A stretch of DNA of 64,000 nucleotides from NCBI GenBank assembly GCA_014706295.1, contig JACSVZ010000002.1, positions 110,248,930 to 110,312,929 of the forward strand, written 5' to 3'. The notes under the pieces were generated by a model. It made no database searches and was not told the origin of the DNA. It saw only the letters and a program-made list of their open reading frames with translations. Positions 1 through 13,200 of this stretch are shown piece after piece. Position 1 is the first letter of the stretch; every line of letters begins with the position of its first letter. Made by a program: the position numbers and the translations under genes. Source of the DNA: Lycocorax pyrrhopterus obiensis. Lineage: Eukaryota; Chordata; Aves; Passeriformes; Paradisaeidae.

Positions 1-792
<792 letters not shown>

Positions 793-816
793 GTTACCCT
801 GTGCTTGAGAGCCCGC

Positions 817-1004
817 TGTCATGACCTTCGCCTTACTCAAGATAGTGTCAGTCTGCAAGATCTTTGAGATTTGGGACTATCATCAGCTATGACAGGCATA
901 GCCTGTCCCCGCCAGCCAACTGTCATGGCTTCACTTTGCCTTACTGTAGTGCCACTCTGCAAGATTTTCACAGCTTGGGCTATCGTTTGCTATGACAAGG
1001 GTAG
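817..1004 (+). repeat. Imperfect tandem duplication in MCM4 3'UTR
   Basis: Unit 1 (817-901) and unit 2 (921-1004) share blocks in the same order: TGTCATG, GCCTTACT, TCTGCAAGAT, TGGG-CTATC and GCTATGACA, ending in TAG. A 19-base spacer separates them. A weaker third partial copy may follow at 1004-1038 (TCATGA, GGCACTCTG, ACAAGAT). No known repeat family is recognised. Confidence 0.75.
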
Positions 1005-1247
1005 TCATGATTAAGTGGCACTCTGTCATTACAAGATATTACGAAATACCTGAAAAATCCTCATGTCAATAATGCTATTTACATTCTAGCTAAATGTAAT
1101 TACTAATATGTCAAGGGCTCTGTGTTTTTATGAGGTTTTTTGAGCATGCTAACAATATTGCCTGTATTTCCAATTGAATTGTAAAAATTCATCGTCAATG
1201 GCTTTTTAGTAACTGCAGATTTTACTGTTAGCATTGCTGTAAGCTGA

Positions 1248-1253
1248 AATAAA
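1248..1253 (+). terminator. MCM4: Polyadenylation signal of MCM4
   Basis: Canonical AATAAA about 455 bases after the MCM4 stop codon, followed by a T-rich and GT-rich stretch (GACTCTTTTGTGTTC at 1270-1284) that fits a downstream element. Confidence 0.75.
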
Positions 1254-1270
1254 ATTATTTGACTTAAATG

Positions 1271-2977
1271 GACTCTTTTGTGTTCATTTTAAGTACAAAT
1301 CAGCATCTCCTGTTCTGAGTACTTTTCAGTCTAGAATTCTGCAATTTTTTGGAAGTTCTGTGTGAGAGCATGAAAGGAGCTTTGCTTTTTGGTTTGTTTG
1401 TTTTGTTTGACCTGAGTGTACTGTAGAAGTATCCTCAATGTAAAAAAGGTAGGTAGATTCTACTTGAAACCACATTTCTTTACTTCAATTTTAAGTATGA
1501 CTGGATAAATTAAGATACCCACCTTTGGTGTAATGCCATAATCAGTCCTGAAAGAAAAGGTCTTGTAGCTTGTTTACAATAATATTCTGAAGTGCCTGGT
1601 ACTGGTGATTTTTTAATAGAAAAATACAATGCTATGTTGACCTTCCTCAGCTGCACAAAGCAGCACAACTGCTTTATTTGGTCTATTTTATTTAACTGCA
1701 ATGAGCAGGTTAGAATCCTTGCATAACTGTTTCAGCCAAACTTGAAATTGGATGTTACTGAGAAATATTCCAAACTGTACTCTGCCTTCGCTTCATGAAG
1801 AGGGGAAAAAAATACTCTATTCACTTAATTGAAGTGATCTTGGATTATACTCAGTGTTCATCCTAAAAGAATGATGAGTCTTTCTCTAATCATTAGACAT
1901 TCCTGAGAGAGATGTCTACATTATCATTGTCCACACTGCTTACAGTTGATGAGATAAAAAAATCACATATCAAAGATCATGATCAGAAATAGTTTTTTAT
2001 AAAACAGGTTTACCACGTGATGTTAGGGGGAGAAGAACCCAGTGGCAACACATTGTGAACTGTGGAAAACCTTGCTGAAAATAAGTGCCTACACAGCAGC
2101 TGTAAGGATGCCCTAGACTTTTCAGGAAAATGGCATTTAGTATGACCGTTCCAGGCATCTTCTATCTACTGATCATACTGAAAGTAGTCACATTTGGGGG
2201 TGCTATAAATTTTCAGGAATGCCTGAGAGTTCAAGAAGGTTAAGTTTTTGGCTGCCAGAGACACACCAAGAAATGGAATAATAAATTTTTCTAGTTCCAC
2301 ACACATTTTCTTATCCATGAACAGACAGAAAATGTGAGGAAATAAGAAGACCTTATTGCACGCTGTGAGGTGCTCAGTTAACATTCAAGACACAACAAAT
2401 TGAGCATCACTGGTCACCAAGATCTAAAAAGCTGCACTTGCTGTGCAGCTCCTGGAAGTGTCAGGGGAAAGTGCACACATAATGAAACGCACAATGTCTG
2501 GAGAAGGACCAGAAGAAATTAATAAGGTGTTGGGGCAAGTCAGTGAATCAATTAGATGCTCAAGGTTATCTCTGAAGATCTAACACAAGCGTGGCAGGCA
2601 TTAGCCTCTTAAAGGCAGCTCTGCAAAATGGAAGTAGGAGAGAAGTCTGAGGAGCTCAATTATAACCTGCACACAGGCCATAGCTAAAAGACATGGATGC
2701 TGTAGGGTGCTTTCTAGGACACAGACTTGGGAGGAAAGAGGTGGCAGCTTTTACGTGTAAACTTATATTGACCAATGCAGCTCATACTACAGCTTAATAA
2801 AGATCATTAGTGAAAGAAGATCCTATATATCTGGGCAGGGATCACAATGGACAGCTGGGGAAGAACAAGCATTCCCTAAACTATTTCCACTGTGTGATCA
2901 AGACACACTAATTCAGGTCTCTAACCATCATTCATCCATTGTGTGCTGATTTTGGATACTGTAGAGTTAACTCTCTT
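1271..2977. other. Intergenic, nothing recognised
   Basis: AT-rich sequence between the MCM4 poly(A) signal and the solo LTR. Only short ORFs of low coding quality are seen on either strand; no CR1 end, RNA gene or tandem array was recognised. Confidence 0.6.
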
Positions 2978-2982
2978 CACAG
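2978..2982. repeat. 5' target-site duplication of the solo LTR
   Basis: CACAG directly before the LTR's TG; the identical pentamer follows the LTR's CA at 3508-3512. Confidence 0.75.
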
Positions 2983-3507
2983 TGGCTGATGTGGGGCTGT
3001 GTTTTGGATTTGTGCTGGACACAGGGTTGATAATGTACAGATGTGTTTGTTATTGCTGAGCAGGGCTTGCATAGAGCCATGGCCTTTTCATGCCATGTTG
3101 GCATGGGAGGTTGGGAGGAGACAGCCAGAACAGGTGACCCCAACTGACCAAAGGGATATTCCAGACCACATGACATCATGCTCAGCATATAAAGTGGGGG
3201 GAAGAAGGAGGAAGGGGGGGACATGTGAAGTGATGGTGTTTGTCTTCCCAAGTCACCATTACACGTGATGGGGCCCTGCTCTCCTGGGAATGGCTGAACA
3301 CCTGCCTGCCCACAGGAAGCAGGGAATTAATTCCTTCTTTTGCTTGGCTTGTGTGCATGGCTCTTGCTTTCTCTATTAAACCACCTTTATCTCAACCACT
3401 GAGCTCTCTAGCTTTTACACTTCCAATTGTCTCCCTGTTCCTACTGGTGGGCGTGTGAGTGAGCAACTGTGTGGGGCTTGGTGACTGGCTGGGGTTAAAC
3501 CACGACA
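2983..3507 (+). mobile_element. Solo LTR of an endogenous retrovirus (ERVL-like)
   Basis: A 525-base element that begins TG and ends CA (..GGGGTTAAACCACGACA), flanked on both sides by CACAG (2978-2982 and 3508-3512), a 5-bp target-site duplication. Inside are a TATA box (TATAAA, 3188-3193) and a polyadenylation signal (ATTAAA, 3375-3380) in the order expected for U3-R-U5 on the + strand. The 3' end with GGCTGGGGTTAAACCACGACA-like sequence matches an LTR type I recall as abundant in birds. A 5-bp duplication fits class III (ERVL) elements; the class is inference. No gag, pol or env sequence adjoins it, so it is a recombination-derived solo LTR. Confidence 0.85.
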
Positions 3508-3512
3508 CACAG
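3508..3512. repeat. 3' target-site duplication of the solo LTR
   Basis: CACAG directly after the terminal CA of the LTR, identical to 2978-2982. Confidence 0.75.
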
Positions 3513-3775
3513 TTTTTCATTAAGCATGGAAAAATGTCAGACTGCAGAATTCTCTTCCTGCTAAATGTGACTTACACTGTCCAGGAAGTCAACTGTTACA
3601 ACAGAGGATTGACCTAGACAGTTATATAAGCCAGGTTTAGGTAGTAAGGACAGAGGAAGGAAAGGAGGAAGGAAAAAAAAGACGGCTTACTCCAATTAAA
3701 ACCAAATTAACATTTTACCGAAATAGTTACACGTTTTGTTTGGCAGTGTGGATCAATTCCTGTTTGGCAAAACAC

Positions 3776-3848
3776 TGGAGAATGCGGGCATCGATCCCGC
3801 TACCTCTCGCATGCTAAGCGAGCGCTCTACCATTTGAGCTAATTCCCC
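3776..3848 (-). tRNA. TRNAA-AGC: tRNA-Ala (AGC), copy 1
   Basis: A 73-base tRNA on the minus strand with a full cloverleaf: acceptor stem GGGGAAT/ATTCTCC, D stem GCTC/GAGC, anticodon stem CTCGC/GCGAG around loop TTAGCAT (anticodon AGC), T stem GCGGG/CCCGC, discriminator A. The G3:T70 pair is the alanyl-tRNA synthetase identity element. The gene has no intron and no encoded CCA. Downstream on its strand lies a TTTT Pol III terminator (AAAA at 3769-3772 on +). The A-box region is TAGCTCAAATGG and the B-box GGATCGATGCC. The sequence matches a tRNA-Ala-AGC species I know from other vertebrates. Confidence 0.96.
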
Positions 3849-4233
3849 CCCGTGAGGCCGGTGGTGGGCATCACGGAACTCTGATTCCCTGCGAGCATTT
3901 AAAACCGCAGTTCCACGTGTGGGATGCACTTTTCTCTCTTGCTCTGGCCTCTCTGCTCACGAAAGAAAACACGTTCAGCTTCGACTGCAAAATTTGTAGT
4001 ACCTCATTTAGCATTTCCACATCAAGCAGCAAGAAACAAGGCAAACTGGAACAGACATGATTCCAGCTGTGTGTATGTAATAATAAAAAAACCCCGTTTG
4101 TCACTTGCCGTTCACGAACTGAAGTCCATTGTGGCATTCCGTTTTCTCGCTCTAAGCGTCAGGCTTTATTTAATTACTTTTTGAAACATTCGCAGTGATG
4201 CAGTTTTACTTCCCCCAGGAGCAAAACCAACAG
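3849..4233. other. Spacer between tRNA-Ala copies 1 and 2
   Basis: Non-coding spacer with scattered CpGs. No long similarity to the flanks of the other tRNA copies was seen, so duplication of large blocks is not evident. Confidence 0.6.
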
Positions 4234-4306
4234 TCGAGAATGCGGGCATCGATCCCGCTACCTCTCGCATGCTAAGCGAGCGCTCTACCATTTGAGCTAA
4301 TTCCCC
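4234..4306 (-). tRNA. TRNAA-AGC: tRNA-Ala (AGC), copy 2, with G1:G72 mismatch
   Basis: Same 73-base cloverleaf as copy 1 and AGC anticodon, but one difference: the base at acceptor position 72 is G instead of C (TCGAG at 4234-4238 on the + strand instead of TGGAG). The terminal pair therefore becomes G1:G72. All other stems, the G3:T70 identity pair and discriminator A73 are intact. A TTTT terminator follows (AAAA at 4223-4226 on +). It may be a functional variant, a gene in early decay, or a sequencing error. Confidence 0.92.
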
Positions 4307-6435
4307 CCGTACCCAACCAGGCCATCCTGTAAGCCTAGAGTCTAACAGCTACAAATACGAACTGTGCCCTTCACCTTTACTCTGCTATTTTACCGCAGGG
4401 AGCAACCCCAGGGCAGCCATTCAGAACATTTAACTGCCGCCTGACCTTGAGTTCCCTATGGTTTTGCCCAAAATGACACAAAAACTACCGTGGTAAGGCA
4501 GAGTAATGTGATAAGGCACTTCACGCTAACGTGCACGACAAACTCGTGCCCTGCAGCCTTCCAGTGCCACCTGATGCACGCTGGATTGTTCTTCTCCTGC
4601 ACTGAGGGAAATCACAGACGATGCAGTGGAGCAGCTTGAGGATAATACAAAACTCGCATTTGCCCTGATGGCTCCTCAGGAGAAAAGCATCTAGAAAGCA
4701 AAACTCAAACCTCATTAAATTAACTTATATGAGTTTCCATTAGTATTGACAAGAAGATGCACTGATCTGTGTTAAATGAAAGTACGCAGACACAAAGCCT
4801 TCAAAACTGAAACACTCTAATTTTTTTTAATGGAACAAAGAAAGGCTATTTTTCAGACACAGGTAAGGAAGTTTTCCCAACCAGATTAAGAAGTTAGAAC
4901 ATTTTACTTGACATCTTACATGAAAACTCAGCAACACTCACAACAAATTCAAGATCACAAAACAATGCTGTCAATTATATAAAATACACGTTTTAATAAT
5001 TGAAAATAGTGCAGAGGTCTTTCCTCCCCCTGATCTGGCTTGGGCATTAAATAAACTATTTTTCTGTCAGCTGGATGGGTGAAACTTTAGGCCTTTTCAG
5101 TGGCGGCAGAGTGAGACGTGGTAGTGAAAAACAGGGAGAGGTAATCTGCCTATTTCATAATGACTTGAACTGCACAGGGTAGATAAAGAAAACTGTTCAT
5201 AGAGCTGAACCTCATGAAACACAATATGGGAGAGATCCTGGCCACAGGCATGCAGTGGGCCATCAGTGAACCCAAGACATACATGTGCCTGTGAGAAAGA
5301 CTGAAACTGCTTTTGCATATTTGCTTTCCCCCTCAAGTCTACTCTAGTGAGGTAGATAAAATAATCTACAATATAATGCAGGAAGTGTTAAGGACAAAAT
5401 TTTTTTTTAATTGTGCAGAGACTGAAGTTAGGCAGGAGAATATTTGAATTTTAAGAGAATGTTTACAGCAACACTGTAGTTGTAGTTCCACATCTTGACC
5501 TAAATCTAGATTGTAAAATATTCAGAGTACTACCTTACATAGGACAAGTTGTAACTTGCTGATGCTCAATTTTTAAATTTGTTTTGACTGGTTGCTGTCA
5601 TCCAGTAAATTAAATCCTTCAGAGAAAACCACTAGTACATGTATTGTTGGATTACCACACACACTTTAGTTTACTAGCAGGACTTACTCCTCTGCATTTA
5701 AACAGAGCACATCAGTGTATCCACTCCCACTGTAAACTACATCTTCCTTCTTGAAATCCAGAAAGCATTCTTTCATTTAACAGCCTGCGAACAGAGCTTT
5801 AGTAATGTGCTTCCTACTGCAAAGTCAGTTAGTATGACTACAGGTGAATTTTTCTATTTCAGAAATGTTCTTAGTAACCCCATATATTTAAGATGCAATA
5901 CTATTTGAACAGAATTATCGAAGTCAATAAATAAAGGTAGAAGTAGAAATAATTTCTAGAATATAACACAGGAATATATTAATGAATTCTTTCTCTCCAC
6001 AAACTATGATAAACACGAACTTTTAAACCATTGTATTTATCATTTATGTATTTTTAATTGGAAAATACAGTTGGAAAAGGAACTAGAAACTGGAAAAAAG
6101 AACGAAAAATCTCGCTGTGCTTCAGTGACTTTTAAGAGTAGACTTTCTAGATTTACAAGCCTTTTTGTATATGCACTGTAAGAGATGCAAAAAAATTAGT
6201 TCTTTCTCCTTCCTGAATAAACGCTAGAGGATGCACTGCTCAGGAAGACGAGTTGTTCCACCCAAGGAACACAGCAGAAAACGCTTCTCATATACCAGGT
6301 GCGCAGCGTGGCTTTTCAGCCATCGGGCTTTCCACGTAAACACGGAGGTGGCTCAGTGTTGTTACGCAGAATGACTCGGCACAGGAATTGCGGTGATTCA
6401 GCACAAGTGCAGCCGCCCGGGGCCGCCCGAAGCAA
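4307..6435. other. Spacer between tRNA-Ala copies 2 and 3
   Basis: About 2.1 kb of AT-rich non-coding DNA on both strands with no recognised repeat or exon. CpG content rises in the last 60 bases before copy 3. Confidence 0.6.
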
Positions 6436-6508
6436 GGGGAATTAGCTCAAATGGTAGAGCGCTCGCTTAGCATGCGAGAGGTAGCGGGATCGATGCCCGC
6501 ATTCTCCA
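6436..6508 (+). tRNA. TRNAA-AGC: tRNA-Ala (AGC), copy 3
   Basis: Identical in all 73 bases to copy 1 but on the + strand. The G3:T70 pair, AGC anticodon and discriminator A are present. The TTTT terminator is at 6512-6515, four bases after the gene. The upstream flank (about 6410-6435) is CpG-rich, as is common next to active tRNA genes. Confidence 0.96.
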
Positions 6509-7164
6509 CTCTTTTGATCGGCTGTAGCGCCACGGTGGGAAAAGATTTTCTTCCATGAACTGTCCCGGGTTTGTGGTAGAAAAAATCCACAGCAGTTCAT
6601 GCAGACCATCTCATACGGCACATAAAAGGGGAGAGGAAATGGTAATTACCAAGATTACACTTGTGCACTCTCCGAAAAACGATTTCTTCACAAACCCATC
6701 TAAACTAACGCTGTTACTCTCTCTGTAATACAGGAAAAAAGAGTCACTTCCGTCCCTTACCGCTGCACCGAATGTGAGCATTTATTACTGCTTTTTAATG
6801 ATACGAAAAGTTAGGGAAATTGTCTCTGCGAAGATGTAAAAGTTTGTAGGGTCTATATAAATCATCGGCTCACCACAGAATTACTGTCTCTCCAGCTACC
6901 TTGCATCCGTCGTAGGATGGGCAGAGCACGCTTGTTCTTATGTGAGTTTCAAGTGATATTTGGTCTCTCACAGTATCAATGTGTTCCTCCAGCCATGAGA
7001 AGAAAATAATTTGCACTGTAAAAACAAAAAATGCTCAGCTCCGAGCAACGTTAAAAACTTAAATCATTCATATTATGCAAACGCGTCTCAAAATTGATTC
7101 ATTTTAATCGTTACGAAACTGCTCCAGGAAAACGCATCTCATTCCAAAACAGCGGCCCCGCAAG
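6509..7164. other. Spacer between tRNA-Ala copies 3 and 4
   Basis: AT-rich non-coding DNA; the two flanking tRNA genes converge on it. Contains the Pol III terminators of both copies. Nothing else recognised. Confidence 0.6.
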
Positions 7165-7237
7165 TGGAGAATGCGGGCATCGATCCCGCTACCTCTCGCA
7201 TGCTAAGCGAGCGCTCTACCATTTGAGCTAATTCCCC
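7165..7237 (-). tRNA. TRNAA-AGC: tRNA-Ala (AGC), copy 4
   Basis: Identical in all 73 bases to copies 1 and 3, on the minus strand. The nearest TTTT downstream on its strand is AAAA at 7146-7149 (+), about 15 bases beyond the gene. Its 5' flank (7238-7350) is CpG-rich (CGCGCGCTCCCCGCCCC and further), suggesting an unmethylated open region. Confidence 0.96.
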
Positions 7238-10200
7238 CCGCGCGCTCCCCGCCCCCTCCGCTCACCGTTCCTGCTGTCACTTTCCTCGCTGCCGGAGTAA
7301 CCACACAGCGCGCTGAAACGCGACCCGCTGTCTTCCGCCACAAACAGAACCTCCTCCCCCGAACCACGGCAGCTGGGCAGTCCGAGCCCTTCTAATCCCC
7401 TCCCGAAGTCACCGGTAGGCAATAACAGCGCACAGCCTTCCAGTGAAACGCAGAAACAATTAGGTCTTCCTGCAAGCGCACTGCTTTTGACAGCCGCAGT
7501 GGGAATTTTGCCTAATATGATATCTGGACTCCTCGAGGCAACAGCAAGAGCTTTGTAGAGCGGAGCTGCATCTGGATAACATCCGGGCTGTGTTTCCAGG
7601 CAATCGCAGACTTATGTTCACACTAAACAATTATTACTGCTTAAGAGAAATCTGGATATATTTAAATACCGTATTTTTCTAAAACAGATTTTTCCTATTT
7701 GTAATCCCTAGGTGGAAGACAATTGGCTAAATGACTTCACCCTTCTCCACATTTTACAATACAAAATTTATGTGACTGAATAGGTAGGGTTCTTCCAGTT
7801 CTTTTTTCTTGTGGCAAGAGTCTGTGTTCATGTTATGAAAAGGGGGTAAAAAAAAAGCACCCAGGCAAATGGAACACTGGGAAACAAAGGAATACTTCAC
7901 ATTTTTTACTTACATCTCTCAGGAATTTTTAAGTTGTGATTCTATCACCAGATCGACAAGCACACTCACACAGACAAACACAAATCAAAATCAAGAATAT
8001 ACAACTAAAATGTAAAAAGGTACAAATTTTCACTATAATGAAACAGCAGTGAAAGTTCTGTTCAGTGGTTTGGTTTCACAAAAAAGCAAGAGAGAGTTGT
8101 GAACTTTCATTACACTTACAATATTAAATAATCTGCCTTTCTGGAAAAAAAGGAGTATCTGAAATGAAATTTATTCAGTAACTACACAAACAACTCGTTA
8201 TTTCCCCAGGATGCTGTAAGACACAGGAATCACACTGACATATAAAGATCTTTCAAATCTTTCCTCTTCAATGAATTAGTGATTTCAGAAAACAAAATAA
8301 CAACATTTCAGTCTTTGGTCTAACCCTAAAGCCGTATACCAAAAGTCCCATGCAGATTCTTCCATTAACAAAATTCCAGTGTCTTGCCACCTACTCCCTC
8401 ACTCTGATTTAAACAGCTAGCTTTGCCAAAAAAATGTTTCTCCCTCTCCTATTTAAAACTAATCAATGTGGAAAGAAGCATCTGAAATTAATTTGCAGGA
8501 GGTAATTAAGTTCTTACTGCTGGAATTATGCTGCAGATACCACTGACATTTAAGCAAGTGGCTGACTGAAAGTCCCACAGGTCAGTATGTCTGGCAAAGT
8601 AAGGAGGCTTGCTGCTCCTTCTATTCTGGGATGTTTCACATTTTTCTTAGTATTCCTTCTGAACAAAAACCATTTAAGTCTCAAAACCACCTATGCTATA
8701 AAATGAATAAGCAAGCAAACAGAACCCTTCTACTTGTGTCCGTATCAGGCTTGTATGAACACAGCCCAGGCAGGATGAGAGTTTCATCATGCCAGATTTG
8801 GAACGGTAAAGCACATCTACTTCGTTTAATTAAGGGAATCCCCAAGCAGGCTTACAACCGCACACAAACTGAAACTTTTGTGTCTAGGCACCGACAGTCT
8901 TAAGGCTTTACCACAGCAGGTAGGGTAAAATTTACTTAAAATCAGCCAAAACTCAGAATGAACGATAAATTAAGCAGTGACAAAATTAGTAAGGATAGCT
9001 ATAGTATATTCAGTTCATTCTGTTAAATAGTCTAACCTTCGAGTTGATAGATGCAGCATTAAAATGAAACAAGTATGTCTCCAGTTCTGTATCCAGTATT
9101 TATCCCGTATTTAAAGCATTGAAGGAAAATCTGTATTTAAAGCTTTGAAGGAAATGTGTTTTGGACCTCAGAGATAATTTTACTGAAAAGCAGTATCAAA
9201 ATACGGAATTGGACAGCAAAATTCACACCATCCTGTGGAGGGAAAAAACCCACAAAAAAACCCCTCAAACCCCAACAGACAGCACCTCACCAACTGCACT
9301 GTAAATCACATGAAAAGCAACACAAGAGACATGTCATGAGTCAGAAGAAATCTCCCAGAATCCCTATGTCTGTTCTTAATGGCCACAAAGAGAATAAAAC
9401 TTGATTTGTTGATGAAGATGTTATTGCTTGTTCATAAAATTCGGCCTCCATTTTACCATCATTCATTGATTCATACCCAAAGCGTAAGACATAAACATGC
9501 TAAAGAAATCCCAAAACATAAGAACCAACCAAAAAGAAAAAAACCAAAATCAAAACATAATAAACCCTAGAAAGATTTGCTGCTTTTAATAATATTTGCT
9601 ACTGCTGTTACCATGTTTGAGGAAAATCAGTATAGTCCATCTGGGAGCTAATGTACCAGTAGAAAATTCTGTAATATTGGTCAAAGGATCAGCTTAGCCA
9701 GGCATCCTGAGTAACTTCAGTTACCATTAGCAGCCACAACAGAAACTTGCAAAGGCCAAAATAATTCATATGAAATATACTGCTTTTGTAAGAAGTACAA
9801 CACCATAATGTTCTTTGTGTATATTTACCAGATTAGCATTTAGGTTAACACTGTGCTCTCTGTGCACTAATAAGAAGACAGTGATCTCAGAGCACAGCTC
9901 TGAGCAAGATCATTTTATGCTACTCTCTGTCATCTCCCTGAGGGCCACTACAAAAATCACCCTCGTTATTTCAATCTGTAAAATCTAAAACTTTATCGGA
10001 GAGTTGAAATACCAAGGAAACATACAAATTACCATTCTCGTTCTCTAAAAGGATCCATGGATTTTAAATTTCCATCTAGGTTATCACATGGATTCCAAAT
10101 TGGCAACGATATCATTCTGTTTTCAGATGGGGAAACAGGAAGTCATACATTAATATGATTATGCATTTAGGGTTTTTTCCTAGGAAAATGGCTAGACTCA

Positions 10201-13200
10201 TATCACAACTTATTCCAAATTTTTTTGGAAGACCTTGTATCCCTACTAACTCAATGAGTGTTTAAAAGTTTCAACATCACAGAGCTCATGTACAATGCCC
10301 TCCTTGAAATACACAGGATGACGATATAGAAAAACTGTATTACTAATTTTACATACAAAACTAACTGTTTAATAGTTAATAGTAAAAATCAAACAAGGTT
10401 GTTACAAAAGTAGTGAGATGGACTATGCCTGAATCCCACTGGATCTGCAACTTTTGTCTTCTAAATCACTACTACAAGAATCTAAATTTTCTCTACATTC
10501 CCTATAACTCCACGTAGGAGAGAATGTGTGCTTGTTATGCCTAGGCCACCTGGCTAATCAGCTACCACTGAACAGCACATACAAGATTTTCCTCGTGTTC
10601 ATTTAGTGTCTCTTCCAAGCCATGGATTTCCACAAAACAGTAGACAATTTCTTTATCTTTTGGCTTTTTATCCATCTTTCACTTTTCGTGCCAAAGTTAA
10701 CAGGGGTGAGAATGAAGATTTTTCATAGCTTAGAAGACTTAAGTAGATTCAGATCCCTATATCCTGTGGTTTTTACTAAGGAACAGAACTATGTACTCAC
10801 TAAATGAGATTTTATCCAGAATAACAGAGTAGTTTTAAGAACAATAACCTCATCCAAATAAATAAACCAACCATTTACAAAAAGCCCCAAGGAACTGGTT
10901 ATATGGAATGAACCGAAAAACCTGTTTGGCTGCAATATTCAAAGACTAGAGAGTTAAGATAGACAGAACTCACTGAAGTTCAGCGCATGTTTAACATCTG
11001 ATTACTTAGATCCATATGAAAACCTGAGAGCTTTTCTTTTTTAAATTTATACACCACCATGGTAAACAATAATTTTAAACTAGAACGGGGAAACCAGACT
11101 TATCATCAGAGGAGCTGCATTCAGTGATGAAGCTACCTGCTTACAGCGTATTCAAAAACACCACAACCATGCTGAATTAAGACCACAAAAACGTTTAGAA
11201 TGGCACCCACTTCAGCAAGTTCTTCAGCCCAAGTTATCCTCTGATTTGAGTCTTCCACTTCTCTCCTGGGCTTAATGTTACACGTTAAGTGAACTCTGGA
11301 TGAGCAGTATCAGAAGTAAAGAAAACAACAGCTATTGAAATTTACTAATGCAATGTAGGACTAGTGTTGTTGCAGGTGTTTAGAATAATTGAAGGAGGAC
11401 TGAAGCCTGAGTCATGGCAGAGCAGCACAGGAATAGGAAGCACCCCACAAGAACCCACAAAACCACCCCCTCTGCTGAGGAGTAGCACTGTCCACTGCAC
11501 CTCCTCCTTCAAACACACACCCCCATGACTCCAAAACTAGATTTTGTGAGACCCACTAAGACAAACCACCATGACCAGAAAGCCCCTGGGTAAAAGGCTG
11601 TGCACAAACCTTTTCTGCCTGCTTTGTCTTTCGATGGTCTCAGCTCAGACTTGCTCTAGGTGACAAGAGAGCAGACACAGCTCCCCATCCCACATGTTCC
11701 CACCTTCCCGGCCTCTCAGGACCTGGCCTCTGCTCCGCCCTTCCCAAGCACCAAGCGTGCCCTGCCCTGTTCTAGAACCTTCTGTGGAGGCGTGTGCTTC
11801 CACCCACCCCCATGGCAACTCTCTCCTCCAGGGCAGTTGCTGCCCTCCTTTTATTCTTTTATAGATGGAGCAGTGAACAGGTGGTGCTGGGAGGTTTGTC
11901 ATCGTGTCAACAGGGAAACGCTGTAGCTGTGTGTCCTAATGCATGAGGCAACTGTTGGTGTGGCAGGTAAGTTTTCAAAAGAGAAGCCTGCCTGTTGGTC
12001 AGCTCTTCTCTTCCCCCCTAAGCTGCCCTCTGTATCATCAGGGGGAAAAGGTAATGCTGGAAAGAGCAGATATTTATCCTAGTTTTCCCAAATGCAATGG
12101 CTGTAGGTAGCAAGAATATCAGCTGAGTGTGTATGCCTTTAAATGGACCTAAATATTTTTTTATGATGTAAATTCTTAATTAGGTTTATGCTCCTGCATT
12201 TTCCTAGGCTTTGAGGGTGGAGATTGGAAAACAATTTTTAAAAATGTGTATCAATATGTGCTTAAAGAGAACAGAATTTTCATTTTCCAGCCACATTCCT
12301 GATAGTTTCTAACACCTGAGAGCATGACTTCTGGATAATTTGGATATGCAACGTATCTTTCTCTGTCACTTCTTTTTTTAAACGAGATTATAGAACATAT
12401 ATTTGCAACTGTAAAAGCTATTCTTGTCTTGCAAAACAATCTCAGCTTCTGCACCTTTGACACCAAACAACAGGTTAACTGTTAGCAAGAAAAGGCAGTT
12501 TTATCAATAAATGGTAAAACCCACCTTTGGTTTATCTAGCCAGCAGGCTTGGTGAAATTGTGTACGCTAAGGTGCTCCAGCTTACAGCCTTCTTCCTCAG
12601 TTCCTTGGAGTCTCTGAAGTTTTGGCAATAACACATGTCCTGTGCATTTGTAACCTTGCTACTTTTGTGTATTGCTAGATATTCTTCCTGAAAAAAAGTA
12701 AAAGAAGGAAAAAACAGAAATTCATTGATTTCTTTCAGCAACAGCTGAGCTATTTTTATGTAGCTCTTGAGTTCTTCTTTTGCGATATGTTGTTAGTAAA
12801 ATTACAGCTACTTCAGCACTTCTCAAATAAATAAAAGACTATGAAAAAATGTTGATGGTGTTAGACAACTTGAAACAAGATCAATGCAGAATCTTGAGTT
12901 GTTTACCAGTCATTTAGGATTATAGCAGCATTTGAATCATTAGTAGCCATCTCTAAACAACTTCCTATGAAGAAAGCTTTATTTTCTCAGAAGAGAAAGA
13001 CAAAAATAAGGTGATTTTTTTTTAAAAGATCCAAATATCTGACCAGGAACTTACTCAGGAATGCCTGGTCTAAATATGTTCCTTGTCATCACTGCGAAAT
13101 AATGGAATAATGAGTGTTGGTTAGCTAGCTCACTCTAAATTCCTAGAGATGAGCAAGTAAGCATGTGCTTTTAGGCCCAGATGAGAATCCAAGGTGGGTC

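Larger units (their letters stand above)
793..1270 (+). other. MCM4: MCM4 3'UTR
   Basis: Non-coding sequence between the MCM4 stop and the first canonical polyadenylation hexamer (AATAAA, 1248-1253). The 3' end is inferred from the hexamer plus 15-20 bases; the true cleavage site is not visible. It includes the tandem duplication described at 817-1004. Confidence 0.75.

Noticed and set aside
7228..7422. 64-codon minus-strand frame beside tRNA-Ala copy 4
   Set aside because: It lies in the CpG-rich tRNA flank and overlaps the tRNA's 5' edge; no homology or splice context supports a gene.
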